This document shows positions 42,581-51,070 of a stretch of DNA of 64,000 nucleotides, piece after piece. Within the stretch, counting starts at the first letter, position 1, and every line of letters starts with the position of its first letter. Made by a program: the position numbers and the translations under genes. Source of the stretch: UBA5314 sp964635975 (GTDB lineage: Bacteria; Bacillota; Syntrophomonadia; Syntrophomonadales; Syntrophomonadaceae); contig CAZWPO010000017.1 in assembly GCA_964635975.1 (NCBI GenBank), positions 1-64,000 on the forward strand, written 5' to 3'. The notes beneath the pieces are model-generated. The model did not search any database. It was not told where the DNA came from and was given only the letters and a program-made list of their open reading frames with translations.

Positions 42581-43756
42581 CTATTCGCTAAAATCACCGG
42601 TCTGAGCATTGCCGTTCTGGGATCTGCGCCATTTAGTAAATGAAAGGGCCACCATGCCCAGGGCCAAACTGCTTATGATGAGATTTGCCAGGAAGCCCAA
42701 GACAGGAATCCTGGCCAATATTAAGAGGATAAGGTAGGTTACCGCAAAGGTGAGTATAAACGGCACCCGCTTTTCCCAGCCGAATCGCTCGGCCAGGTGC
42801 CTTCCCATAGCGTCTCCCACCGATATTTTGGAAGTAAAAACTACAAATATATAGACAATTATCAGCACCAATCCAAGCGGTATCCCAATAAGTGTGATGA
42901 TCAACATCAGCGCTGCGACGGGTATGATCATAAGCATCAGGAAACCCCAGCCCAGGGTTTGACCCGGCGAGTCTTTAAGAAGCCGGCCCATTCCCGGCAG
43001 CATCTGGGGAAAAAGCAGATACGCCGCGCCCCATATCAGAAATCCGACCGCCATCCGCCCCAGAATCCCCCACCATGAAAATTTATTCTCTGCTTCCTTC
43101 TTTACCGGCGGTGCCGCTATTTCATCCCTTATAACGCTTCCCACCCGGGCCTGGGGAGAAATGTCGGCATAACCAGTGGATCCATAGGCCAGGCTGCCGT
43201 TGATCACTGCAGTTGGGCCAACACTCAACTTCTGGGCATTCCAGATCTTCACATCATTATTGATAGTCCCATTGATCAGAATCTGCCCTGCGCTGCCCAA
43301 AAACTGCCCATCAACAATTCCAAATTCCTGAATAGTATTGCCAAACAAGAGAACATCTCTCTTGATTTTTGCCCCCTGCAATATGGATATAGCGTTGGCG
43401 AACCCGGTAACACTGCCCTCTACTTCGTGGCCTATCTCAATTTGATTGCCCGCGGCGCGAATGTCACCGGAAACGATTCCATTCACCCTGATAAGCTGTC
43501 CGGCTGCTATCAGATCACCGTCCACTCTGCCATTTACGGTGATGTTTTGCCCGGCGCAATAAACATCTCCCTGCACGTTAGCGTTGATGGTTATATTATT
43601 GCCTGCTGCAAAGAGCGGTCCTTTGAGATTAGCCTCATTTACCAGCACCAGGTCTCCCTGTCTTATTTCTGCAGCTGCTGCCGGACAGGACAACAGCACA
43701 GTTAAGAATAAAGCTAAAAGGATGAGCAGCTCTTTTCTTTTGAAGATTTTGCACAC
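42581..43756 (-). CDS. Bactofilin-like polymer-forming protein with C-terminal membrane segments
   Basis: A 391-residue membrane protein. An N-terminal signal or anchor (about 9-28) is followed by a right-handed beta-helix of short repeats with I-x-V/N-G-x-V/I-x-G-D/N, as in NITVNGRVDGDLIAAGQLIRVNGIVSGD (about 50-190). This is the bactofilin/DUF8173-type fold. Three to four transmembrane helices occupy about 230-380. The GTG at 43756 follows AGGGGGAG; the upstream frame to 43798 overlaps that site. It may organise envelope or cell-shape machinery. No partner is adjacent. Confidence 0.82.
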   Translation of the reverse strand: MCKIFKRKELLILLALFLTVLLSCPAAAAEIRQGDLVLVNEANLKGPLFAAGNNITINANVQGDVYCAGQNITVNGRVDGDLIAAGQLIRVNGIVSGDIRAAGNQIEIGHEVEGSVTGFANAISILQGAKIKRDVLLFGNTIQEFGIVDGQFLGSAGQILINGTINNDVKIWNAQKLSVGPTAVINGSLAYGSTGYADISPQARVGSVIRDEIAAPPVKKEAENKFSWWGILGRMAVGFLIWGAAYLLFPQMLPGMGRLLKDSPGQTLGWGFLMLMIIPVAALMLIITLIGIPLGLVLIIVYIFVVFTSKISVGDAMGRHLAERFGWEKRVPFILTFAVTYLILLILARIPVLGFLANLIISSLALGMVALSFTKWRRSQNGNAQTGDFSE

Positions 43757-44035
43757 CGTAACTCCCCCTATCGCTGTTTTTTCTTTTAATAGTATCATCT
43801 TGCCCTTATAAAGCGTTATGGGATTTGTTATTTTTTTCCTGTATTGATGTGTATAATCGTATAAAAACGGTTAAAATACTCTAGAAGCTTGAAAAACTAT
43901 ACAGCAAGCTGCATTCTCTTGAGACACTTTGACAGGGGAGGTATACATCAAGAAATATGGACTCTGCCATATACTTGAATCAGACTCCTTTCCGGAGACA
44001 AAGTCCAAGAGTATTTCCAGAAGGGAGATTTAGAC

Positions 44036-44347
44036 ATGTATGAAGACAAGTATCTAGTATGTTCGGACTGCGGATGTGAGTTCCTGTTTTCAGCCTCGGA
44101 GCAGGAGTTCTACGCCGAGAAAGGATTCGAGAACCTGCCCGGCCGCTGTGCGCCTTGCAGAAAAGCGCGCAAACAGATGCGCCAAAATCAGGGGGGCTCA
44201 CGCTTCAACCGCGAAGACCGCCCCTCATTTAAAACGGTCTGCGCTGCCTGTGGTCAGGAGACCACGGTGCCCTTTGAGCCCAATAACGACCGCCCGGTCT
44301 ACTGTAGAGATTGCTTTCAAGCCCGCAAAGTAAAAAGCTATCGCTAA
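44036..44347 (+). CDS. Zinc-ribbon protein (zf_Tbcl / CxxC type)
   Basis: A 103-residue cytoplasmic protein with two zinc-ribbon modules. The first has CSDCGCEF, FSASEQEFYAEKGF and CAPCRKAR, matching the 'probable zinc-ribbon' family; the second has VCAACGQE and YCRDCFQARK. It is likely to bind two Zn. Its function is unknown; relatives are frequent in anaerobic Firmicutes and Chloroflexi. The ATG follows AAGGGAG. Confidence 0.85.
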   Translation: MYEDKYLVCSDCGCEFLFSASEQEFYAEKGFENLPGRCAPCRKARKQMRQNQGGSRFNREDRPSFKTVCAACGQETTVPFEPNNDRPVYCRDCFQARKVKSYR

Positions 44348-44364
44348 TCATCATAGAAGAAGAC

Positions 44365-44394
44365 CTGCGGCCAGGCACAAAAGCCTGGCCGCAG
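44365..44394. repeat. 12-bp stem hairpin, first of a pair
   Basis: CTGCGGCCAGGC at 44365-44376 pairs perfectly with GCCTGGCCGCAG at 44383-44394 around ACAAAA. It may end the zinc-ribbon gene, but T-run is weak (CTTGTC). A near copy of the inner part lies at 44594-44617. Confidence 0.75.
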
Positions 44395-44617
44395 CTTGTC
44401 AAAGAAGTTGGCAAGCTGGTAGGGCGAGCAAAAAAGTTGTAGCACCCTAAAGGGCACTAGAAGCTCAGTTCGCTGCGCTCAACAAATAAGGATGACCGAG
44501 GCGCTCGGAAAGCCCGTGATTGAGGCGTACCTGAGTACGTTGATTGAGTGGGGTTTCCGAAGCACCAAAGATATACAGCTTTTTGACGGTCTGAGGCCAG
44601 GCATAAAAGCCTGGCTT
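44395..44617. repeat. Structured intergenic element between two GCCAGGC hairpins
   Basis: The second hairpin is AGGCCAGGC-ATAAAA-GCCTGGCTT at 44594-44617. Between the two lies a nested structure: CGGAAAGCCC (44506-44515) against GGGGTTTCCG (44550-44559), with an inner stem CGTAC-CTGA-GTACG (44526-44539) and two direct copies of TGATTGAG (44517-44524 and 44541-44548). This looks like a non-coding RNA or short mobile repeat. A 68-codon frame on the minus strand across it has a protein-like but probably spurious translation. Confidence 0.6.
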
Positions 44618-44755
44618 CCTGTTTGCATATAAAAGTTCTTTGACAAGCCTTTCGATATGTGAAAAAATCATCTCAGTATTGAACTAATGGTATTTTCCAC
44701 TTTTGGGAGATAGGCAGGAATGTGAAAACTCAAAAACTATTAAGGGGCCTCAACT

Positions 44756-46327
44756 ATGCCTGATAATGACAGCGAACAAATGAACTGGTCCATCCTTCTG
44801 GTGATAATTCTTGGCACTTTCATGGCCATCCTGGACAGCAGCATAGTAAACGTCGCCCTTCCCAAAATGATGGCCATTTTCAATGCTTCAGCCAAGGACA
44901 TAGAGTGGATACTTACTGCTTATATGCTGACCCTTGGAGTCATAATGCCGACTTCCGGATTCCTCGGCGATCGCTATGGGTATAAAAAGGTTTACATAGG
45001 AGCGCTTTTTCTTTTTGTTCTTGGATCTGCATTTTGCGGGATGGCATGGAGCGTCAACAGCATGATAGCTGCCCGGGTAGTTCAGGCCCTGGGCGGCGGT
45101 ATAATGCAGCCTCTGGGTATGGCTGTGCTGTACCAGTCTTTTCCCCGATCGAAAATAGGGATGGTTCTGGGATTCTGGGGTATAGCCGCCATGGCTGCGC
45201 CGGCTGTTGGGCCGACTCTGGGAGGCTATCTGGTCGAGTATGTCAACTGGCGCCTCATCTTCTACATAAACCTTCCTATAGGTGCAGTTACTTTATTCCT
45301 GGCCGGATTGATCATGAAAGAAACCCCCATGATCAAAAGCCATCACTTCGATTTCATTGGCTTGATTAGCTCATCGGGGGGACTTTTCTGCCTGCTGCTA
45401 GCTCTTAGCAAAGGCACCAGCGAAGGCTGGACCTCCTTGTATATCTTGTCCCTGGTAATCGTCGCAGCTGCCTGTCTGACCATCTTCGTTATAAATGAGC
45501 TGTCGCATCCTGAACCGATCCTCGACCTGCGCCTGTTTAAAAACTTCATTTTTACGCTGTCTGTAGTAATTGGCTCACTGATATCTATCGGACTTTTTGG
45601 CGCCATATTCTTGATCCCTATGATGCTTCAAAACTATCTGGGTCAAACCGCTATGACCGCTGGAATCATAATGTTCCCGGGTGCCCTGGCTTCGGGAATC
45701 ATGATGCCCATTTCCGGGCGATTGTTTGACAGATACGGGGCCCGCTGGATCGTGGCCTTCGGATTGATGGTGGTGGCCTATACCACATATGTGACCAGTA
45801 CTTTCTCAGCATTGACACCCTTCTTTGCCATTACCGTATGGCTGGCGGTCAGAGGTGCGGGAATGGGCTTCTCCCTGATGCCGATCACGACCGCAGGCAT
45901 GAATACAGTGCCGCCGCATCTGGTTGGGAAGGCATCCGCCCTGAGCAATCTTATCCGTCAGGTGGCCGCTTCCTTCGGTGTCGCCATGTTTACAACTATA
46001 ATGCAGAACCGGCAAGTATACCATTTCGCCAACCTCGCGCAGTCCTTAAATTTAAGCAGCAGCGAATACATCAGTATTCAATCTTACATGAACAGCAATG
46101 CCTCATCCTGGGGATTGAGTATGAGTCAAGCGCAGGGAATAGGCTTGAGCAGCATCTCCAAGATGCTCTACATCAGATCTATGATTGAATCGATAGATGA
46201 CTGCTTCATGGTAGCAACCTTTATGTGCCTATTAGCCTTGTTACTATGCGTGTTTTTCTTTAAGGACAGCCGGCGTCCCCAACCTGTACCTGCTCCTGAT
46301 GCACAGCCTCTGGCAGTAGAAGCATAA
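44756..46327 (+). CDS. MFS drug exporter, DHA2 (EmrB/QacA) family
   Basis: A 523-residue inner-membrane protein with 14 predicted helices. The DHA2 hallmarks are seen: LDSSIVNVALPKMM in helix 1, GDRYGYKKVYIGALFLF (motif A) and WGIAAMAAPAVGPTLGGYL (motif C). Such pumps export drugs, dyes or organic ions with proton antiport. No regulator gene is adjacent. It lies 29 bp upstream of an unrelated FAD oxidoreductase start region. The ATG follows AAGGGG at 10 nt. Confidence 0.9.
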   Translation: MPDNDSEQMNWSILLVIILGTFMAILDSSIVNVALPKMMAIFNASAKDIEWILTAYMLTLGVIMPTSGFLGDRYGYKKVYIGALFLFVLGSAFCGMAWSVNSMIAARVVQALGGGIMQPLGMAVLYQSFPRSKIGMVLGFWGIAAMAAPAVGPTLGGYLVEYVNWRLIFYINLPIGAVTLFLAGLIMKETPMIKSHHFDFIGLISSSGGLFCLLLALSKGTSEGWTSLYILSLVIVAAACLTIFVINELSHPEPILDLRLFKNFIFTLSVVIGSLISIGLFGAIFLIPMMLQNYLGQTAMTAGIIMFPGALASGIMMPISGRLFDRYGARWIVAFGLMVVAYTTYVTSTFSALTPFFAITVWLAVRGAGMGFSLMPITTAGMNTVPPHLVGKASALSNLIRQVAASFGVAMFTTIMQNRQVYHFANLAQSLNLSSSEYISIQSYMNSNASSWGLSMSQAQGIGLSSISKMLYIRSMIESIDDCFMVATFMCLLALLLCVFFFKDSRRPQPVPAPDAQPLAVEA

Positions 46328-46378
46328 TCATACAATATTTGAGCCAGCGACCTGAATTATCCTATGAGGAGTCTGTTA

Positions 46379-47467
46379 ATGGAAAAGATTGATATTGCTA
46401 TAATCGGGGCCGGAGTTGTAGGCCTGGCTATAGCCCGTGAATTGTCCGGGAAGACGGGGAAAACCGTCGCCGTGTTGGAGAGGAACCTTAAATTTGGCCA
46501 GGAAACCTCCAGCCGCAACAGCGAAGTAATACATTCGGGGATTTATTACCCACATCACTTGCTCAAAACCCAGCTCTGCCTGGAGGGCAGAGAGTTACTA
46601 TATCAATTCTGCGAAGAATTCAGCATTGAGCATAGACGGATAGGCAAACTGGTCATCAGCCATGACGATAGGGACGCCGAGCAGCTCTTTAAAATAAGCC
46701 GGCAGGCGCTGGCAAATGACGTCGAGGCAAGGTACCTGTCAAAAAGGGAAATCATTGATTTAGAACCGGCCATTGCGGCAGAAAATGCGCTCCTGGTTCC
46801 CTCCAGCGGTACTATCAATTCCCATCATTTTTTGCAATCTCTTTACTACCAGGCCAGGAGAAACCAGGTCGTCTTTCTTTTCGATTCTCCGGTGTTGGAT
46901 ATTACTTATGACGGTCGTGGGTATCTGATAACTTCAAGCAGGGAAAAAATCTGGTCTGAAGTGCTGATAAATGCTGCTGGATTGGAGGCTGCAGACCTGG
47001 CCGCGTCTATTGGCATTGATGTTGATCAGTGCCGATATACAATATATCCGTGTAAAGGGGAATATTTCAGGATTAACCGCAAAATGCCGGTCAGCCATCT
47101 TATATACCCAATTCCCGGAGACGTAAGTCTGGGCATCCACCTGACTATAGATACCGGAGGTGCTATGCGGCTGGGCCCCAGCGCCTTTTATGTTCGCGAA
47201 TTGGACTATTCAGTAAATGAAGACCATCGATACGACTTCTTCAATGCTGCTGCCAGATTCCTGCCCGGTCTTCGGCCAGACGACCTGTCTCCCGATTTCT
47301 CCGGCATCAGGCCCAAACTGCAGGGGCCTGATGATGATCTAAGGGATTTCGTTATTCAAGAGGAAAGCAGCCTTAGTTTTCCCGGCCTCATCAATCTCAT
47401 CGGTATCGAATCCCCTGGACTGACCTCATCGCTCGCCATAGCCAGATATGTGGGAGCGATGCTGTAA
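46379..47467 (+). CDS. FAD-dependent oxidoreductase, LhgO (L-2-hydroxyglutarate oxidase) type
   Basis: A 362-residue DAO-family flavoprotein. The FAD-binding GAGVVGLAIARELS is at residues 10-23, with ETSSRNSEVIHSGIYYP as the family's conserved second block and GIESPGLTSSLAIARYV at the C-terminus. It resembles L-2-hydroxyglutarate dehydrogenase/YgaF proteins, which oxidise L-2-hydroxyglutarate and pass electrons to quinone or another acceptor. The acceptor is unknown in an anaerobe. The ATG at 46379 follows GAGGAG. It ends with a strong hairpin. Confidence 0.86.
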   Translation: MEKIDIAIIGAGVVGLAIARELSGKTGKTVAVLERNLKFGQETSSRNSEVIHSGIYYPHHLLKTQLCLEGRELLYQFCEEFSIEHRRIGKLVISHDDRDAEQLFKISRQALANDVEARYLSKREIIDLEPAIAAENALLVPSSGTINSHHFLQSLYYQARRNQVVFLFDSPVLDITYDGRGYLITSSREKIWSEVLINAAGLEAADLAASIGIDVDQCRYTIYPCKGEYFRINRKMPVSHLIYPIPGDVSLGIHLTIDTGGAMRLGPSAFYVRELDYSVNEDHRYDFFNAAARFLPGLRPDDLSPDFSGIRPKLQGPDDDLRDFVIQEESSLSFPGLINLIGIESPGLTSSLAIARYVGAML

Positions 47468-47470
47468 ACA

Positions 47471-47510
47471 TGAAAGCTCTCTCAGATTTGAATGAGAGAG
47501 CTTTCATTAT
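47471..47510. terminator. 14-bp stem terminator
   Basis: TGAAAGCTCTCTCA and TGAGAGAGCTTTCA pair perfectly around an 8-nt loop, followed by TTATTTCG on the plus strand. Confidence 0.88.
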
Positions 47511-47544
47511 TTCGTATTTCACATCCCAATAGACAGCGGGGCTT

Positions 47545-47754
47545 CTAAGAACCGTCTTCCATCCTGGAGCACACCTTCATATGCCCCTCGGCTATACCGT
47601 CGCAAAACGGCATGGCAGCTGATTTACCACATCTGCACAGAGCTATAGGGGTGTCCTTTTCAATCGTATTGCCCAGATCATCAACCAGGTGAATATGTCC
47701 TGCTACTATGGCCGGCCCCCTGGATAAAATCTGTATAGTCCCTTGGCTAGTCAT
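47545..47754 (-). CDS. CDGSH-type iron-sulfur protein with displaced His
   Basis: A 69-residue protein. ALCRCGKSAAMPFCDG shows the family's cluster ligands C40, C42 and C51, with the invariant DG. In canonical CDGSH proteins the fourth ligand is a His four residues after the third Cys. Here the next residues are CDGIAEGH, so the only nearby His is H58, seven residues on. Either a 3-residue insertion moves the ligand or the cluster is altered. The ATG at 47754 is used; a TTG at 47763 is also possible. Role: probably a redox or Fe-S storage protein. Confidence 0.82.
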   Translation of the reverse strand: MTSQGTIQILSRGPAIVAGHIHLVDDLGNTIEKDTPIALCRCGKSAAMPFCDGIAEGHMKVCSRMEDGS

Positions 47755-47847
47755 GCTTGGCAATCATCCTTTCCTGTTGTATAGAGTTATGATTGCCGCT
47801 ATGAAGCAATAAAATCCGTCCCTGTGGAAATGTAAATAATTCATGAA

Positions 47848-48117
47848 TTACTCAAAAGAACGATAATCTTCCTCTAAAAGCACAAGCATCTCCATAAGAG
47901 CCTCTCTTTTCTTCTGGTCTTCGACTGTTTCCAGAACCTTTTTTATGACCATGATCATTTCATGCAGCTCATCTTCAGCCTTTGCTATATAAGCAGGGTC
48001 CAGCGTTTCGATAGCCATCTCAAAGGTTTCGTGCACCTCAAGGGATAACTGGATGGCTCGGTCTACGGAATTCATGTAACGGGGATCCATATCATGCAAA
48101 TGAGCAGGCAGACGCAA
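47848..48117 (-). CDS. Small helical protein of unknown function
   Basis: An 89-residue protein, mostly alpha-helical by composition (LSLEVHETFEMAIETLDPAYIAKAEDELHEMIMVIKK...). It is acidic, has no Cys, and could form a helical hairpin or coiled-coil. I do not recognise it. It starts at TTG 48117 after GGGTGA. It lies between the CDGSH gene and a nitroreductase on the opposite strand. Confidence 0.65.
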   Translation of the reverse strand: MRLPAHLHDMDPRYMNSVDRAIQLSLEVHETFEMAIETLDPAYIAKAEDELHEMIMVIKKVLETVEDQKKREALMEMLVLLEEDYRSFE

Positions 48118-48304
48118 TTATTCTTCACCCTTTCCTCTAACAATGCTCCGCCGTCAAAAACATTCTTCAGTTACTTATCTTATTACATATTTATTCGCTA
48201 TATTCAAGTTGTATCCTCCAGATGACTTAAAAGGCAATGTTTCCTTGACTGCTTATCACAGGGGAGTTAGGATAACAAAAAAGGCAGAATTATGGGAGGC
48301 CATA

Positions 48305-48835
48305 ATGTATAATCTTTTGAAAAAGCGGCGCAGCATACGCAGCTATAAAAAAGATCCTGTGGAACGCGAGAAGATCGATGTCCTGGTCAGATCAGCCCTG
48401 CTCTCACCTTCTTCGCGCGCATTAAAACCCTGGGAATTCATCGTGGTGGAGGACAGATCCATAATCCAAGCCCTTTCAAAAGCTAAGGATCACGGATCAT
48501 CATTCCTGCAAAGTGCACCCCTGGCCATCGTAGTAGCAGCTGATTCTGCCAAATGCGATGTCTGGGTGGAAGACTGTGCCATCGCTTCTCTGGTAATTCA
48601 CATGACTGCTGCTTCTCTTGACTTAGGATCGTGCTGGATTCAGATTAGGAGACGACATCATGATCCATCACAAAGTGCTGAGACCTATGTCCGCCAGATT
48701 TTGGGGATACCCGATTATATTAATATTGAAGCCATCATCGCCATAGGCTATCCCCAGGAAGTGAAAAAAATCTATGATGATCCTTTGCTTCCCAGCGCAA
48801 AGGTTCATTATAACCGCTTTTCCAATCCTTATTAA
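48305..48835 (+). CDS. FMN nitroreductase-family protein
   Basis: A 176-residue NAD(P)H:FMN oxidoreductase-like protein. RRSIRSYKKDPVEREKIDVLVRSALLSPS is the FMN-binding start of the family, ALKPWEFIVVED the next block, and IAIGYPQE closes the domain. It would reduce nitro compounds or flavin-like acceptors. The ATG at 48305 follows GGGAGG; the frame open to 48143 includes 54 upstream residues that do not match the family. It is adjacent to an MBL-fold gene 84 bp on. Confidence 0.86.
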   Translation: MYNLLKKRRSIRSYKKDPVEREKIDVLVRSALLSPSSRALKPWEFIVVEDRSIIQALSKAKDHGSSFLQSAPLAIVVAADSAKCDVWVEDCAIASLVIHMTAASLDLGSCWIQIRRRHHDPSQSAETYVRQILGIPDYINIEAIIAIGYPQEVKKIYDDPLLPSAKVHYNRFSNPY

Positions 48836-48919
48836 CAGGCCCGGGGTATAAACTGGTAATTGCGAAATAGAATATTATACGTCCTGTAGATACTATCGGC
48901 GCTCAGGGGAGGAGTTTTT

Positions 48920-49804
48920 ATGAGAATCTTGAGTGAGAACCTTCGTTGTTTCGGGAACCGGCATTTTAACCTGTTTCTGGTCGGGCAGCGCCGGTGCGCT
49001 CTGGTCGAGTGCGGAGTGAGTGCGGCTGTTTATAATCTCGAACAGCAGTGGAGTCGCTTAGAAGATCCCCGTCCCCAGGTTGATTACCTTCTGTCAATGC
49101 ACGCGCATTTCGATCATGTCTGCGGCATTCCTGCCCTTAAAAAAATGTTTCCCGATGCCGCTGTAACTGCCAGCGCCGCGGCGCTTAAGGTTTTCTCCAA
49201 AGCTCATATCATGAAGGATTTTTTCTCCCAGGATATGAGTATGGCACAGCTTCTCAAAGAAAGAGGCCTCGTAGACCGGGAAATAGAAATTCCGGACCTC
49301 GACCATATAGATGTTTCTATATTGATGTCTCCCGGCGATACCATCAAGCTGGAGCCCGGTATAGAACTGCAAATACTGGCTTCTCCCGGTCATAGTCCCG
49401 ATAGCCTGGCGGCCTACCTGCCCGGAGACAGGGTACTGTTTATCTCTGATGCTGCCGGGTTTCAGATATCTGACCACGATATCTTTCCGGTATTTTTTCA
49501 CAGCTACCCCGCCTATATAGATACCATACGCAGCTTGATGGCCTATCCAGTAAAAATACTGGCGCTTCCCCATGGCACTATTTGGACCGGGCAGGATATC
49601 CAATCGTTTTTCCACCGTGCTATTGGCGCTGCCGAGGAGCTCTTTGCCCTAATACGCAGACTCAGTGAAAAGGGCGTAGATAACAAAGCCATGCAGGATC
49701 TTGTTTATCAGCGCTATTATCAGGGCGATCTTTGCATTTATACTCCTGCCAATATCAGCACTTGTGTGGAATTGCTGGTCAGGAGAGTCCAGGAATGCCT
49801 CTGA
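48920..49804 (+). CDS. MBL-fold metallo-hydrolase
   Basis: A 294-residue hydrolase of the metallo-beta-lactamase superfamily. The metal site is SMHAHFDHVCG (HxHxDH), with further ligands in LASPGHSPDSL and LPHGTIW. The HxHxDH and SPGHxPxS motifs are typical of flavodiiron-like and glyoxalase-II-like hydrolases; the substrate is not identified. The ATG follows GGGGAGGAG. It lies between the nitroreductase and a small membrane gene. Confidence 0.86.
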   Translation: MRILSENLRCFGNRHFNLFLVGQRRCALVECGVSAAVYNLEQQWSRLEDPRPQVDYLLSMHAHFDHVCGIPALKKMFPDAAVTASAAALKVFSKAHIMKDFFSQDMSMAQLLKERGLVDREIEIPDLDHIDVSILMSPGDTIKLEPGIELQILASPGHSPDSLAAYLPGDRVLFISDAAGFQISDHDIFPVFFHSYPAYIDTIRSLMAYPVKILALPHGTIWTGQDIQSFFHRAIGAAEELFALIRRLSEKGVDNKAMQDLVYQRYYQGDLCIYTPANISTCVELLVRRVQECL

Positions 49805-49924
49805 TATTTCTGGTTTCTTTCTCATGTTGACCAGGCTTGCCTGAGGCACATTCTGACTAATAATTAATTTGATATGTTTTTTGGGGCACAATAGATAGTG
49901 AAGGAAAGAAGAGGAGATGATCAC

Positions 49925-50137
49925 ATGAATCAGTTATATGGTTTATTGGCAAATCCATATTTCTTAGGAGCCCTTATTTTATGGTCTTTGATTTGGAAAG
50001 GCACCGCTTTATGGAGGGCCGCCCGTTTAGGCCACCTAAGCTGGTTTATAGCGCTTCTGGTAATTAATACAGCGGGCATCTTTGAAATAATCTATATCCT
50101 GTTTACCCGCCAGGCTTATCGAGAAAAATTTGTTTGA
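49925..50137 (+). CDS. Small membrane protein (DUF5652-like)
   Basis: A 70-residue protein with two transmembrane helices (YFLGALILWSLIWKGTAL; LSWFIALLVINTAGIFEIIYILF) and a short basic C-terminus. It resembles DUF5652 proteins, which have no known role. The ATG at 49925 follows AGAGGAG. Confidence 0.72.
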   Translation: MNQLYGLLANPYFLGALILWSLIWKGTALWRAARLGHLSWFIALLVINTAGIFEIIYILFTRQAYREKFV

Positions 50138-50162
50138 TCACTTCCGCCGCTTTGAATATCGA

Positions 50163-50390
50163 CTAGCGTAGAAAAAAATACCAGATAACGGCACTCATGT
50201 ATAAGATGATCCCAAGGCCAATGAGCAGTTTTCGATTTCTCTCCTTTTTCTCGACCTCTCTTATCGCCTGGTCAATTTTTGCCTGCTCGGTTTGTCTTTT
50301 TTGCAGCGCTTCCTGCTCCTGCAGTGAGCGCGCCTCCCTCTGGGCTTTTTCCCTCTCCCAGGCTTCTTTTTGTTCGGGCGTTAACGGCAA
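50163..50390 (-). CDS. Small coiled-coil protein with C-terminal membrane helix
   Basis: A 75-residue protein. A highly charged helix of about 50 residues (EREKAQREARSLQEQEAL; QAIREVEKKERNRK) is followed by one transmembrane segment at the C-terminus (LLIGLGIILYMSAVIWYFFL), giving a tail-anchored layout. Not recognised as a family. It starts at TTG 50390 after AGGAGG and lies 32 bp downstream of lepB on the same strand. Confidence 0.72.
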   Translation of the reverse strand: MPLTPEQKEAWEREKAQREARSLQEQEALQKRQTEQAKIDQAIREVEKKERNRKLLIGLGIILYMSAVIWYFFLR

Positions 50391-50422
50391 GATATCATCC
50401 TCCTGGCAGCACAGTTTTGCAT

Positions 50423-50977
50423 CTAAGAAAAAATCATTTTGCCCAGCACATGATCTATCGGCACCGGCCCAATTACCCTGCTGTCCTGGCTGTTATTTCG
50501 ATTATCGCCCATTAAAAATACTTCACCGGGTTGTAGAGTGAACTTCTGCCCCCAGGTATTCATTGGCTCTTTCAAATATGGCTCGTCCAGGGCCTGGCCA
50601 TTGCGATACACTTTACCTTCCTTGATCTCCAGGGTATCCCCGGGTTTCCCAATAACCCGCTTGATCCAAAAACTGCTCTTGACTTTCCGTTCCTTGTAAA
50701 CCAGCTGCACCAGCGGGCTCTCCATGATATCGTTTTTCCAGGAACGTCCCTGCCTGACGCGGCTGTCGATCACAACAATATCGCCATATCCAAGTTCCAA
50801 ATCCAGCGTATGAGTGAGTTTGGATAGGAAAACCATCTCCCCGTTGCGCAGGGTCGGCTCCATAGAACTGCCTAGAACTTCTGTGGGCTGAAATACAAAC
50901 GCATTTAATAATACCGCCAGCACCATGGCCAGCGCGATACTGACCACCCAGTTTATAGCTTCCTTAAAATGCTTCAT
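50423..50977 (-). CDS. lepB: Signal peptidase I
   Basis: A 184-residue membrane protease that removes signal peptides from exported proteins. One N-terminal helix (about 8-28) precedes the catalytic Ser S38 (GSSMEPTL) and Lys K106 (FWIKRVIGKPGD); the GDNRNNSQDSR box is the family's substrate-binding block. It is short, as in Firmicute SipS-type enzymes. The ATG at 50977 follows GGAGAG; the frame open to 51028 lacks a site. It lies downstream of a solute-binding protein on the same strand. Confidence 0.93.
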   Translation of the reverse strand: MKHFKEAINWVVSIALAMVLAVLLNAFVFQPTEVLGSSMEPTLRNGEMVFLSKLTHTLDLELGYGDIVVIDSRVRQGRSWKNDIMESPLVQLVYKERKVKSSFWIKRVIGKPGDTLEIKEGKVYRNGQALDEPYLKEPMNTWGQKFTLQPGEVFLMGDNRNNSQDSRVIGPVPIDHVLGKMIFS

Positions 50978-51070
50978 CTTTTCTCTCCATGTATTTTGAA
51001 TCTTTTTTGATTTTAGCCCAGGCGTCATCGTTATTCAAGAAAATTAACACGATTAGTGTCTCCGCCGGTG

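Noticed and set aside
44465..44671. 68-codon minus-strand frame over the structured element
   Set aside because: The frame coincides with nested inverted repeats and has no clear ribosome binding site; more likely a by-product of the element.
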